Origin: Lichenicola sp964247725
GTDB lineage: Bacteria > Pseudomonadota > Alphaproteobacteria > Acetobacterales > Acetobacteraceae
DNA length: 64,000 nt
NCBI GenBank assembly: GCA_964247725.1
Contig: CAXTVM010000013.1
Coordinates: forward strand, 10,424-74,423
Direction: 5' to 3'
How positions within the stretch are numbered: position 1 is the stretch's first letter; each line of letters opens with the position of its first letter. The notes beneath the pieces are model-generated. The model ran no database searches. It was not told the origin of the DNA and was given only the letters and a program-made list of their open reading frames with translations. A program made the position numbers and the translations under genes. Positions 18,681 to 29,198 of this stretch are shown here, piece by piece.

Positions 18681-19994
18681 CTACGACGGCATCTTCGCTT
18701 GGGCCTTCACGCTGACCTGTCCTCCGTCTTCGAGCCCTGCCGGCGGGCTGAGGGCAACCTGCTCGCCCCCGTGCAGGCCCGTCCGCAATTCGACGGTTGT
18801 ACCGAAGTCTCGGGAGATAGTGACGTCAACGAGATGGGCGACACCATCCTTGACGACCGCGACACGCAGACCCTGCCCGTTGAAGATGATCGCCTCGGCT
18901 GGCACGACAACGCCCGGCGCCGCCCGCGGGATGGCAAGATCGACATCTACGTACAGTCCAGGGCGCAGCGTTCCGTCGGGATTGGCCACGTCGACCTCCG
19001 CGCGCACAGTCCTTGACCCGGGGTTGAGTGCTACGCTGCTGCGGGTCACCACGCCCGTGAACGTGCGACCAGGCAGTTCCGGCACGCGGACCTCAGCAGG
19101 TACTCCGCTGCGAAGCTCGACGGCGTTGCTTTGGGGGACATCGACGAAGATCCGCAGCACATCCTGACGCTCCACGGTGAACGCGGGCATGCCGGTTCCC
19201 GAATTGGCGGTCACCAAGTCGCCGGTGTCGATGTTGCGGACCGTGACGATGCCGTCGAACGGCGCCGTCACCAACTCATAGCTCACCAACGCCTTCAGAT
19301 ACTGGACGTCCCCGAGCTGGGCCTTCAGGTTGCCCTCCGCCACCGCCACGCTGGCCTGATTGCTTTTCAGGGTCGCGTCGTCCGCCTGCAGATTGAGACG
19401 CGTCGTATCGGCGTCCTGCTTCGAGGCCCAGCCGTCAGCCGCAAGCTTGCCCGTTCTGGCGTTCGTGACCGTTCCCAGCTTGATGTTGGCTTGGGTCTGC
19501 CGGACGTTGGCCTGAGCCACGGCTAGAGCGGCGTTGGTCTGGCTGAGCTGGCCGGCTGCCTGCGCCAGTTGTCCGTCCAGGTCGGCAGCCGCTATCCGCA
19601 CGAGCAAGTCCCCGCTCTTGACCCTGCTCCCGATATCGACCCGTCGCTCGACGATGTAGCCCGTCGCGCGGGTGTAGATGTTCGCCTGGTCGAACGGCGC
19701 GGTAGCGCCAGGAAGGGTCAGCGTGACCGGCCCATCGACGCGCATCGCCTCCGAGACCTGCAGGGTCGGCCGGTACTCGATCGCCTGCTGCTGCGTCGTC
19801 GCCGCGATGGCGTTTGTCTGCCAATGGCTCCAGGCTCCCCAGCCGATAAGCGACAGGACCAGCAATGCCGGAACCAGGTAGACGACCGGCGAAAGATGGT
19901 CCTTCTCCTTGCCGGTAGCGGTACCTGCACCATCCTTCGGGTTGGCCGCAGGTGTCAGATCCGAACTCTTTGCGTCCTCGGGACGGGTGGTCAT
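18681..19994 (-). CDS. RND efflux periplasmic adaptor (membrane fusion protein)
   Basis: 437 residues: a cytoplasmic tail, one membrane anchor (VVYLVPALLVLSLIGWGAW), a biotinyl-lipoyl hybrid split as ATGYIVERRVDIGSRVKSGD and ELVTAPFDGIVTVRNIDTGD, an alpha-hairpin between them, then beta-barrel and membrane-proximal domains (GRTFTGVVTRSSVALNPGSR, PAEAIIFNGQGLRVAVV). This is the HlyD/AcrA-type partner of an RND pump. Its ATG overlaps the stop of the pump gene, making it second in the operon. No outer-membrane factor gene is adjacent, so TolC-like function must come from elsewhere. Confidence 0.93.
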   Translation of the reverse strand: MTTRPEDAKSSDLTPAANPKDGAGTATGKEKDHLSPVVYLVPALLVLSLIGWGAWSHWQTNAIAATTQQQAIEYRPTLQVSEAMRVDGPVTLTLPGATAPFDQANIYTRATGYIVERRVDIGSRVKSGDLLVRIAAADLDGQLAQAAGQLSQTNAALAVAQANVRQTQANIKLGTVTNARTGKLAADGWASKQDADTTRLNLQADDATLKSNQASVAVAEGNLKAQLGDVQYLKALVSYELVTAPFDGIVTVRNIDTGDLVTANSGTGMPAFTVERQDVLRIFVDVPQSNAVELRSGVPAEVRVPELPGRTFTGVVTRSSVALNPGSRTVRAEVDVANPDGTLRPGLYVDVDLAIPRAAPGVVVPAEAIIFNGQGLRVAVVKDGVAHLVDVTISRDFGTTVELRTGLHGGEQVALSPPAGLEDGGQVSVKAQAKMPS

Positions 19995-22900
19995 GGTGCA
20001 TCCTCCAGGTAGTTCTGGACCGGCTTCGGCGCGCTGCCGCGCAGGACGGTGTACAGGAACGGCACGAACAGCAGCGTGGAGCAGGTCCCGAACGAGACGC
20101 CGCCCAGCACCGCGCGAGCCAGCGCCGCATTCTGCTCCGAACCGGTGCCGAGGCCGAGCGCCATCGGCGTAAGCCCGACGAACATGGCGATCGCCGTCAT
20201 CAAGATGGGCCGGAGCCGGGTCTCACCCGCATGGATCGCGGCCTCGCCAGCGCTGCAGCCGGTGCTGTCGCGGTGCTGGCGCGCGAACGTGATGAGCAGG
20301 ATCGAGTTCGAGGACGCAACGCCCACGGACATGATGGCGCCCATGAGCGATGGGATGGACAGGGTGGTCGATGTCGCGAACAGCATCACGCAGATCCCGC
20401 AGAAGGCGATCGGCAGACCGGCAAGGACAACGAACGGGTCGCCCCAGCTCTGGTAGTTGATCGCCATGAGCAGATAGACGAACAGCAGGGCTACGACGAG
20501 ACCGATTCCGATATGACGGAACGCGCTCTGCATGCTCACTATCTGTCCTGCGATGGTGACATAGTTTCCGGCAGGCAGCTGCTTTCGGGCGGCGCCGACG
20601 AGGGGCTGCAGATCGGCTGCGACCGAGGCGAGGTCGCGATCCTGAACGTTTGCATAGATATCGAACATCGGCTGTATATTACTGTGATTGATGGAGGTTT
20701 GTGATCCCTGCCGGGTGAGCGAGGCCACGTTCGATAGCAAGGTTGTCGTTCCGTTGGTCGAGGTGGTCAGCGGGGTGTTCATCAAGTCCGACATCTTGCT
20801 CACCAGATATTCAGGCGTCTGCACCGCGACGTTGTAGGGGATCCCGTCTGCCGGATCGACCCAGAAGTTCGGCTGCGTCTGGTAGCTCGACGCGAGGGAG
20901 ATGTTGAGGTTGGTCGAGACCTGCTGCTCGGTGAGCTGAAACTGCAGTGCGCGTTCCCGATCGACGTTCAGGAGGTATTGAGGAGCATCGACGATCTGCT
21001 GGATGTGGGCGTCGACGATGCCCCTGACCTTCTGCACCCGATCGAGCAGGCGCTCTGTCGCGGCCAGGTTCCCGGCCGCGTCCTGTCCACCGACCTGGAT
21101 GTCGATGGGCGAGGGCAGACCGAAATCAAGCACCTGGGTCACAAAGTCCGCTGCCTCGAAATAGAATATTCCGTCGGGGAACCGCTGCCGCAGTTCCGCC
21201 CGAAGCGTCCGCATGTAGTCGACGCTCGGTGCATGCCCCTTGTTGAGGCTGACCAGGATAGTTCCGTCGTAGTAGGCGGTCGAGTCGACGATGCCGAACG
21301 CGAAGTTGTAGTTGTTGTTCGGCAGCCCGATGTTGTCGAGCACTAGGCCGAGATACTTCGCCGGGACAACGCCGCGGATGGTGTCGTCGACATTCTGGAA
21401 GAACTGCTCGGCGTTCTCGATGCGCAGCCCGGATCGCGCACGTACGTGCAACTGCATCTCTCCGGTATCGATCTGCGGGAAGTAGTCGCGTCCGACGACC
21501 ATGAACAGGCCGGCGCCGCTTGCGAGCACCGCGGCGACGACCAGGGAGGTTCCGATACGACGGCTCAGGACGATCCGCAGGAGCTTGCCGTAACCAAGGC
21601 GGAAGCGCTCGAACCCTCGTTCGAAGCCTGCGTGAAAACGGCCGAAGATCCCCCGAACTCCAGGCTTCGGCGGACTGGCTTCGTCTGCGCCACGCTTCTC
21701 GCCCGCGATGAGGATGTCGGCCAGAACCGGTACCAGCGTCCGGGACAGGCCGTAGGATGCAAGCATGGCGAAGACCACGGCGAGCGCCTGCGGGGTGAAC
21801 AGGTATTTCGCGGCGTCCGTCAGGAACAGGACGGCGACGAAGGCGCAGCAGATCGCGAGCGTCGAGATGAGCGCCGGCTTGGCGATGCCGGCGGCGCCTT
21901 CGACGATGGCGTGTCTGAAGTCGCGGCCTTCCTCGAGCAGCCGGTAGGTGTTCTCTATCGCCACGGTCGCATCGTCCACCAGGATCCCCACCGCAAGGGC
22001 CAAGCCGCCGAGGGTCATGACGTTGATCGTGGCGCCCAGGGCGGAGAGGACGATCAGGGAACTCAGGATGGCGAGCGGGATCGAGACCATCACGATCACC
22101 GTCGATCGCCAGGACCCCAGGAACAAGAGGATCATGAGCCCGGTAAGGCCGGCGGCGATGCACCCTTCGGTAACCACGTCGGAGATCGAGCTCGTTACGA
22201 GGACCGACTGGTCGAACAGGGGCGTGACGACCAGGTCCTTCGGCGCCGCCGCCTTCAGTCCCGGCAGGAGCTGCTTCACGTTGTCGACGACCGACAGCGT
22301 CGAGGCGCTGCCGTTCTTGAGCACGTCCATCAAGACCGCGAGGCTGCCGTTCACGCGCACGATATTCTGCTGCACCTGGAACCCGTCGCGGACATGAGCG
22401 ACGTCGCGGATCAGCACCGGCGCGCCATTGACCGTGGCGACCGGAAAGTTGTTGAAGGTATCAATGGCGTTCGGAGAATCGTTGAGCTTGACGACATACT
22501 GCAGATCGCCGAACTTGACCTCTCCCGACGGCAAGGTGACGTTCTGGTCGACGATGGCGCTTGTCACCTGCGATGGCGTCAAGCCGTAACCCTGCAGGGC
22601 GTGCAGGTCCAGGTCGATGATGACCTCGCGGAGCTTGCCGCCCGACGGCGTCGGCAAGCTGCTTCCGGGGACTTGCGAGATCGCCTGGCGGAGGCGGTAA
22701 TTGCCGTAGTCGTACAGCTTTTCCTCGCTCTCTCCGGACATGGCCAGCTGTATGACGGCCACCGAAGACGCGCTGTACTGCTGTACGGTCGGAGGATTGA
22801 TGCCAGGAGGAAGCAGAGCACGGATCGAATTCATCGACGATACGACTTGAGAGATCGCGAGGTCTACGCTCACGTTGGGCTGGAAGAACACCTTCTCGAC

Positions 22901-23170
22901 GGTGATGCCCTGCAACGTGAGGCTCTCTATGTTCTTGATGCCGCTCACGCTGTTGGAGAGCGCAAATTCCGTATAGGTCGTGACGCGGTTTTCCATCTCC
23001 TTCGCGGAGAGGCCGGTATAGGTCCAGACGACCGACACGACGGGAATATTGACGTCCGGCAGCACGTCTTCAGGAGTGGTGACGATCGCCGATCCACCCA
23101 GAAACATGATGAGCACGGCGAGGACGAAGATGCTTATACGATACTTCAGGGCGAAAAGGACGAGACCCAC
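19991..23170 (-). CDS. RND efflux pump, inner-membrane subunit (AcrB/HAE-like)
   Basis: 1059 residues with the RND architecture: TM1 (ISIFVLAVLIMFLGGSA), a large periplasmic loop, TM2-6, a second loop and TM8-12. TM4 contains GILVDDATVAIEN, with the Asp pair used for proton relay in drug-type pumps. The GTG at 23168-23170 is the start, preceded by GGGGA at good spacing. It is the first gene of the pump operon, the reverse of the common adaptor-then-pump order. Codon use is visibly less GC-biased than in neighbouring genes, which hints at acquisition. Substrates cannot be read from sequence. Confidence 0.93.
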   Translation of the reverse strand: MGLVLFALKYRISIFVLAVLIMFLGGSAIVTTPEDVLPDVNIPVVSVVWTYTGLSAKEMENRVTTYTEFALSNSVSGIKNIESLTLQGITVEKVFFQPNVSVDLAISQVVSSMNSIRALLPPGINPPTVQQYSASSVAVIQLAMSGESEEKLYDYGNYRLRQAISQVPGSSLPTPSGGKLREVIIDLDLHALQGYGLTPSQVTSAIVDQNVTLPSGEVKFGDLQYVVKLNDSPNAIDTFNNFPVATVNGAPVLIRDVAHVRDGFQVQQNIVRVNGSLAVLMDVLKNGSASTLSVVDNVKQLLPGLKAAAPKDLVVTPLFDQSVLVTSSISDVVTEGCIAAGLTGLMILLFLGSWRSTVIVMVSIPLAILSSLIVLSALGATINVMTLGGLALAVGILVDDATVAIENTYRLLEEGRDFRHAIVEGAAGIAKPALISTLAICCAFVAVLFLTDAAKYLFTPQALAVVFAMLASYGLSRTLVPVLADILIAGEKRGADEASPPKPGVRGIFGRFHAGFERGFERFRLGYGKLLRIVLSRRIGTSLVVAAVLASGAGLFMVVGRDYFPQIDTGEMQLHVRARSGLRIENAEQFFQNVDDTIRGVVPAKYLGLVLDNIGLPNNNYNFAFGIVDSTAYYDGTILVSLNKGHAPSVDYMRTLRAELRQRFPDGIFYFEAADFVTQVLDFGLPSPIDIQVGGQDAAGNLAATERLLDRVQKVRGIVDAHIQQIVDAPQYLLNVDRERALQFQLTEQQVSTNLNISLASSYQTQPNFWVDPADGIPYNVAVQTPEYLVSKMSDLMNTPLTTSTNGTTTLLSNVASLTRQGSQTSINHSNIQPMFDIYANVQDRDLASVAADLQPLVGAARKQLPAGNYVTIAGQIVSMQSAFRHIGIGLVVALLFVYLLMAINYQSWGDPFVVLAGLPIAFCGICVMLFATSTTLSIPSLMGAIMSVGVASSNSILLITFARQHRDSTGCSAGEAAIHAGETRLRPILMTAIAMFVGLTPMALGLGTGSEQNAALARAVLGGVSFGTCSTLLFVPFLYTVLRGSAPKPVQNYLEDAP

Positions 23171-23464
23171 TTAGTTTCCCCATGCCGGCTACGCTCATCA
23201 AGGCGTGTCGTCGTCGCTTCGTCCGACTGCAAGCTGGCGGTGGACGGCTTCGGTTCCGGCGGGCCATGCCGGTGAAGGCCGTGGAGTCGACGGGCCTCGC
23301 CAACCGACGCCCTGCATCGAAGATCAAGTCTCCGACTCGTCTGGCGCGGAGGGAAGGGTCGGAATCTACCTATGGTGAAGCTGCTGGCCGTCAGCTCTCG
23401 CGACGGCGCCCGCCCGCGTTGTCGTCGGGCCCTGCCTGGCGTTCGCGAGCGCGGTCCTGGACGC
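23171..23464. other. Intergenic region upstream of the RND operon
   Basis: About 290 bp between the RND pump start and the end of the ybbP-like gene, both leftward. It should hold the pump promoter. No divergent regulator gene is present, unusual for an efflux operon, and no operator-like palindrome stood out. Confidence 0.4.
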
Positions 23465-26052
23465 CTAGTCCTGCCGGAGCAGCGAGGCCGGGCTCGCGGC
23501 CAGCGCGCGGCGGGTGGCCAGGTGTCCGGCCAGCAGCATCAGCAGAATCGCGGCCCCGCCGACCGCGGCCACGGTGCCGCCCAGGAACGCCCATGGCGCC
23601 TGCAGCACCCAGCGCATCAGCAGCCAGCTCAGCAGGGCGCCGACCAGGGCCGCCAGCCCGCCGGCGACCGCCCCCAGCACCGCGAACTCGACCAGCCACG
23701 CCGCCTGCAGCTGCGCGCCGGTGGCGCCCAGCACGCGCAGCACCGCCGCCTCCGCGACCCGCTGGCGCTGCGTCGAGGCCAGCGTCGCCGCCAGCACCAG
23801 CGCGCCCGACAGCAGCGCCACCGCGCCGATCGCCGCCAGCGCCCCGGCCAGGCGCCCGACCAGGAGGCCGACCTGTTCCAGGATGTCGGCCACGCGGATG
23901 CCGGTGACGCTGGGCAGCGCGTCGGTCACCGCCGCCAGCACCGCCGCGTCGCCGCGCTCGCCGCCGGTCGTCGCCACCGTGGCGACCATCGTGTGCGGCG
24001 CCGCCGACAGCAGCCCGGGCGAGGCGACGAAGGCGAAGTTGAGCTGCAGCGAGCGCCAGGCGATGTCGCGCAGGCTGGCGACGCGCAGGTCGATGTCGCG
24101 GCCGAGCACGTTGAGCGTCACTACCGAGCCGACATGCACCCCCCAGCCGGCGGCGAGCCCGGAATCGAACGACAGCAGCGGCGGCCCGTCATAGCCGGCC
24201 GGCCACCACCGCCCCGCCACGACGTGCGTATCCGGCGGCGGCGCCCCGGCGATGGTGAGCCCGTGGTCGCCGCGCAGCGCCCAGCGGGTGCCGGCGCTGG
24301 CCCGCACCCGCTCCGCCGGCACCCCGTCCACCGCGACCACGCGGGTGCGCAGGCTGGGCAGCGCCCGCACCTGGCCGACCGTGCCCTGGCCGGCCAGCAC
24401 CGCGTCGAAGCGGGCCATCTCGTCCGGCTGCAGGTCGATGAAGTAGAAGGAGGGCGCCTGCCGCGGCAGCTGGTCGAGCAGGGCGGCGCGCAGGTCGCCG
24501 TCGGCCAGCGCCACCGTCGCCAGCACGGTGAGCCCGACCCCCAGCGCCAGCAGCAGCCGCGCCGCCGGCGCCGCCGGACGGCCGAGGGCGGCCAGCCCCA
24601 GCCGCAGCGCGATCCGGGCCGTGCCGGCCCCGCCGCGCGGCCGCGGCAGCCGGTGCGCCAGCCACGTCAGCCCCCAGCCCGCCAGCCGGAAGCCGCCCAG
24701 CACCACCGCGGTCACGGCGCAGAAGCCGAGCGCAAGCCGCCGGTCCGGCGCGGTCAGCACCGCCAGCAGCACCAGCAGCAGCGACAGGGCGGCGATCGCG
24801 GCGAGGCTGCCGATCCGCCGGCGCCGGTCCAGCGCCGGGGCCCCGCCCGGTCCCCCGCCTGGCCCGCGGAACAGCACCGCCGGCGCCACCGTGGCGGCGC
24901 GGACGATCGGCGACAGCGTGAACAGCAGCGAGACCACAATCCCGAACGCCGACGCCAGCCCGACCGGCGCCCATTGCAGCCCGCCCTGCGGCGCCACCGG
25001 CAGCAGCGAGCCCAGCGCCCGCACTGCAAGCGGCGGCAGCACCAGCCCGACCAGCACGCCGGCAGCGATGCCGGCGGCGCAGAGCCCCGCCACCTGTAGG
25101 GCGAACACGGAGGCCGCCAGCGCCGGAGTCGCCCCCAGCGCCCGCAGCACCGCCAGCGTGCGCGCCCGCGACTCGAGCCAGCTCGACACCCCGGCCGCCA
25201 CCCCCATGCCGCCCAGCAGCAGGGCGGCAAGCGCGATCAGGGTCATGAACAGCGCGACCTGGCCGACCGCCCGGCTCAGCGCCGGCGCCGCGTCGTCGAT
25301 GTCGCGGATGTGCCAGTCCTGGCCGGGGAAGGCGTCGGCGACCGCGCGGGCCAGCGCCCGCGACCGCGCCAGCCGCGCCCGGCCGGTCTCGTGGCGGCCG
25401 GCGTCCGGCAGCACCACCCGCAGCGAATCCGTCAGCAGCGCGCCCGGCCGCACCAGGTCCGCGGCGGCCAGCGCCGAGCGGGCGATCAGCACCGACGGCG
25501 CCAGCGCCGCCTGCCCGGCCGCGTCGGGCACCCGGTCGAGCGGGGCCGTGATCCGGAACCGCTCGTCGCCGACCCGAACCACGGCGCCGGGCGCCAGGCC
25601 CAGCCGGTCCGGCACCAGCGGGTCCGGCGCCAAACCCGGCACGCCGCCGTCCGCCAGCGCCGCCGCGATCGTACCGCCGCCCGCCACCGACGCCCGCCCG
25701 ACCAGAGGGTAGGCCGGATCCACCGCCGACAGCTCGACCAGCATGCGGCGGCCGTTCCCGGCGTAGAGCATCGAGCGCATGCGCTCGACCGATGAGGTCC
25801 GGGCGCCCCGTGCCCGCAGGAAGGCCGCCAGCCGGTCCGGCAGCGGCTCGCTGCCCTCGATGGCGAGATCGCCGCCGAGGATGGCGCGGCGCTGCTCGGC
25901 CACCCCCTGCTGGATCGCGTCGCGCAGGCCGCCGATGGTACCGATCGCAGCCACGCCCAGCGCCAGGCACAGCAGCACGATGCCCACGCCGCGGACCATG
26001 CCCCGACCGCCGCGCCAATCGCGCAGCGCCAGCCGGACGGCGAGCCCGAGGC

Positions 26053-26910
<858 letters not shown>

Positions 26911-26971
26911 GGAGGCTGCATATGGCCGCGGTTCCGGCAACACCAAGGGCGGCCGCCCAGCCCGCGGACGG

Positions 26972-27640
26972 ATGGCGGCCGTATGCGCGGTGACGGCATT
27001 CGTGCGCCGGCTGGCGGTGCTGGCGCCGCTGCTGGGGCCGGCTGCGGCGGCCGCGGACGCGCCCCCGCGCACCGTGCGCATCCTGGCCTTCGGCGACAGC
27101 CTGACCGCCGGCTACGGGCTGCCGCACGGTGATGGCTTCGTGGCGCAGCTGCAGGCGGCACTCGACCGGGCCGGCGCCCACGCGACGGTGCTCGACGCCG
27201 GCGTGTCCGGCGACACCAGCGCCGACGGCCTGGCGCGCCTGGACTGGGCGTTGGGCGACCGTCCGGACGCCGCCATCGTCGAGCTCGGCGCCAATGACGG
27301 GCTGCGCGGGCTCGATCCTGGACAGCTGCAGCGCAACCTCGGCGCCATCCTCGACCGCCTGCAGGCGCTGCACATCCCGGTGCTGCTGAGCGGCATGTAC
27401 GCGCCGCCCAACCTCGGCGCGGGCTACGAGCAGGCGTTTCGCGGCGTGTACGACCGATTGTCGCAGCGACCGGGGCTGCTCTACGACCCGTTCTTCCTGG
27501 CCAACGTCGCCGGCGACCGCGCGCTGAACCAGGCCGACGGGATCCATCCGCAGCCGGCGGGCGTCGCCATCATCGTGCGCCGCCTGACGCCGCTGGTCCT
27601 GCGGCTGGTGGCCGAGGCGCGGTCCGGGACCACGGGCTGA
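26972..27640 (+). CDS. tesA: Arylesterase / lysophospholipase (TesA-like SGNH hydrolase)
   Basis: 222 residues. A signal peptide (AVLAPLLGPAAAAADA) is followed by the SGNH blocks: block I ILAFGDSLTAGYGL (Ser nucleophile), block II GVSGDTSADGLARL (Gly), block III IVELGANDGLRG (Asn) and block V ADGIHPQPAG (Asp-His). TesA hydrolyses thioesters and lysophospholipids in the periplasm. The start is placed at MAAVCAVTAF so that the signal peptide has normal length; a longer ORF start at 26909 overlaps ybbA. Divergent from ybbA-ybbP. Confidence 0.93.
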   Translation: MAAVCAVTAFVRRLAVLAPLLGPAAAAADAPPRTVRILAFGDSLTAGYGLPHGDGFVAQLQAALDRAGAHATVLDAGVSGDTSADGLARLDWALGDRPDAAIVELGANDGLRGLDPGQLQRNLGAILDRLQALHIPVLLSGMYAPPNLGAGYEQAFRGVYDRLSQRPGLLYDPFFLANVAGDRALNQADGIHPQPAGVAIIVRRLTPLVLRLVAEARSGTTG

Positions 27641-27725
27641 TCGCATCGGCGGCCTTAACCGGGCCTTTACCAGCCTCCCCCCATGTTCGCGCCGGGATCA
27701 CACGGGTTGGCGAGGCGCGTTCGAC

Positions 27726-28550
27726 ATGGACATCACGATCGGCAGCGGTGCCACGACCCTCGCCCTGCGTCCGGCGGGCGCCAAGCCGGTTACGGCCAGG
27801 GGAAACCGCGGATGCGCCGCCTGCCGGGAGCATCAGCCGCTGTTCCCGTTCACCATGGCGTTCCAGCCGATCGTCGACCTCGAGGAGAACCGCATCGACG
27901 CCTACGAGGCGCTGGTGCGGGGGCCGTCGGGCGAAGGCGCCGGCCACGTGCTGGACCAGGTCCGGCCGGAGAACACCTACGCCTTCGACCAGGCCTGCCG
28001 GGTCAAGGCGATCGAGCTGGCGGCCCGGCTGGGGCTGGACCGGCAGCTGAGCATCAACTTCCTGCCCAACGCCGTCTACGAGCCGCGCGCCTGCATCCAG
28101 ACGACGCTGAACGCTGCCTCGAGGACCGGCTTCCCGCTCGACCGGCTGACCTTCGAGATCCTGGAGTCGGAGAGCATCGCCGACACCCGCCACCTGATCA
28201 ACATCGTCGGCGAGTACCGCCGGCACGGCTTCAAGATCGCCCTCGACGACTTCGCCACCGGCTACTCCGGGCTGGCGCGGCTGGCGGAGCTGCGGCCCGA
28301 CATCGTCAAGATCGACCGCCTCCTGGTGGCGGACTGCGACCGCGACCGCTACCGGCTGGCGATCGTGGCGGGCATGGTGCGGATCGGCGCCGAGCTCGGC
28401 GTGAAAGTGATCGTCGAGGGCGTGGAGCGGCTGGGAGAGGTCGAGGCGCTGCGGTCGGTCGGCGCGCGCTTCGTGCAGGGCTTCCACTTCGGGAGGCCGC
28501 TGTTCGAGGCGGTCGCCCGCGACGCCGACATCGCCTGGTCGGTCGGCTGA
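27726..28550 (+). CDS. EAL-domain c-di-GMP phosphodiesterase
   Basis: 274 residues, essentially a single EAL domain. Catalytic elements are EALVRG, SINFLPNAV (metal Asn), FEILESE, ALDDFATGYSG, DIVKIDR and VIVEGVE, so hydrolysis of c-di-GMP to pGpG is expected. The N-terminal 40 residues contain CAACREHQP, a C-x-x-C pair that could be redox- or metal-sensitive. There is no sensor domain or membrane segment, so activity may depend on a partner. It follows tesA by 85 bp on the same strand. Confidence 0.92.
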   Translation: MDITIGSGATTLALRPAGAKPVTARGNRGCAACREHQPLFPFTMAFQPIVDLEENRIDAYEALVRGPSGEGAGHVLDQVRPENTYAFDQACRVKAIELAARLGLDRQLSINFLPNAVYEPRACIQTTLNAASRTGFPLDRLTFEILESESIADTRHLINIVGEYRRHGFKIALDDFATGYSGLARLAELRPDIVKIDRLLVADCDRDRYRLAIVAGMVRIGAELGVKVIVEGVERLGEVEALRSVGARFVQGFHFGRPLFEAVARDADIAWSVG

Positions 28551-28593
28551 CGCCATCCTGCCGGCACGGCCGCGGCGCCGTCGGAGGCCGCTC

Positions 28594-28617
28594 GAACCGG
28601 CGCGACCCTGCCCCGTT
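28594..28617 (+). promoter_or_regulatory. EcfG-like promoter candidate
   Basis: CGAAC at 28593-28597, 16 bases, then CGTT at 28614-28617: one mismatch from the alphaproteobacterial general-stress consensus GGAAC-N16/17-CGTT. It lies 25 bp before the DUF3140 start. A single short match in GC-rich DNA may be chance. Confidence 0.35.
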
Positions 28618-28642
28618 GCAGCGCCGGACGCGAGGAGACGGC

Positions 28643-29005
28643 ATGACCGACGACGATCACCGGGAGATCAGCGCCGCCTTCAAGGAGGCGGTGAACATGA
28701 CGCCATCGGCGCTGGAGAGATGGCTGGGCACCGAGGAGTCCCGCTCGGTCGGCTGGGCCGATGGCGCCAGCAAGACGAAGGCCGGCGGCACCGAGGCGGT
28801 CGGCCACGAGTCCGGCCACCGCATCGTCGAGATCCGCCACAAGAAGGCGACCGACCTGACTGAGGACGATTACGCGCAAATGAGGAAGGTGGTCGGCTAC
28901 GTGCACCGGCACTTGGCGCAGAGGCCGTCCAGCGACGTCGAGCACAGCCGCTGGCGCGCCTCGCTGATGAACTGGGGCCACGACCCGCTGCGGGACAAGG
29001 CGTGA
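28643..29005 (+). CDS. DUF3140 protein
   Basis: 120 residues matching my memory of DUF3140: VNMTPSALERWLGTEESRSV, SGHRIVEIRHKK, a central DDYAQMRKVVGYVHRHLAQR and the C-terminal SLMNWGHDPL. These small soluble proteins are common in soil bacteria and often near stress genes; the function is unknown, and a DNA- or toxin-related role is sometimes suggested. A strong GAGGAGA lies just upstream of the ATG. An EcfG-like promoter match precedes it and a hairpin follows its stop. Confidence 0.85.
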   Translation: MTDDDHREISAAFKEAVNMTPSALERWLGTEESRSVGWADGASKTKAGGTEAVGHESGHRIVEIRHKKATDLTEDDYAQMRKVVGYVHRHLAQRPSSDVEHSRWRASLMNWGHDPLRDKA

Positions 29006-29008
29006 GCG

Positions 29009-29024
29009 CCCGTTCGGGAACGGG
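29009..29024 (+). terminator. Hairpin after the DUF3140 gene
   Basis: CCCGTT-CGGG-AACGGG, a 6-bp stem with a 4-nt loop starting four bases after the stop codon. There is no T run, so termination is a guess from position. Confidence 0.4.
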
Positions 29025-29198
29025 GTGTGCCGAGCGACTGCGCCGCGGCGACGCGGCACCCCCGGCCCGTCCTTCGAGAACCGGAGCGGAGCGGCCTCCT
29101 GGCCGTGACCCTCGGCAAGTGCGGGAAGCGCGTCGGATCGCCAGCACGGCGCGGTCTCGAGCAGGCTCCCGGCCGGCGGTGCGGCTTCGGCGTTTGGA

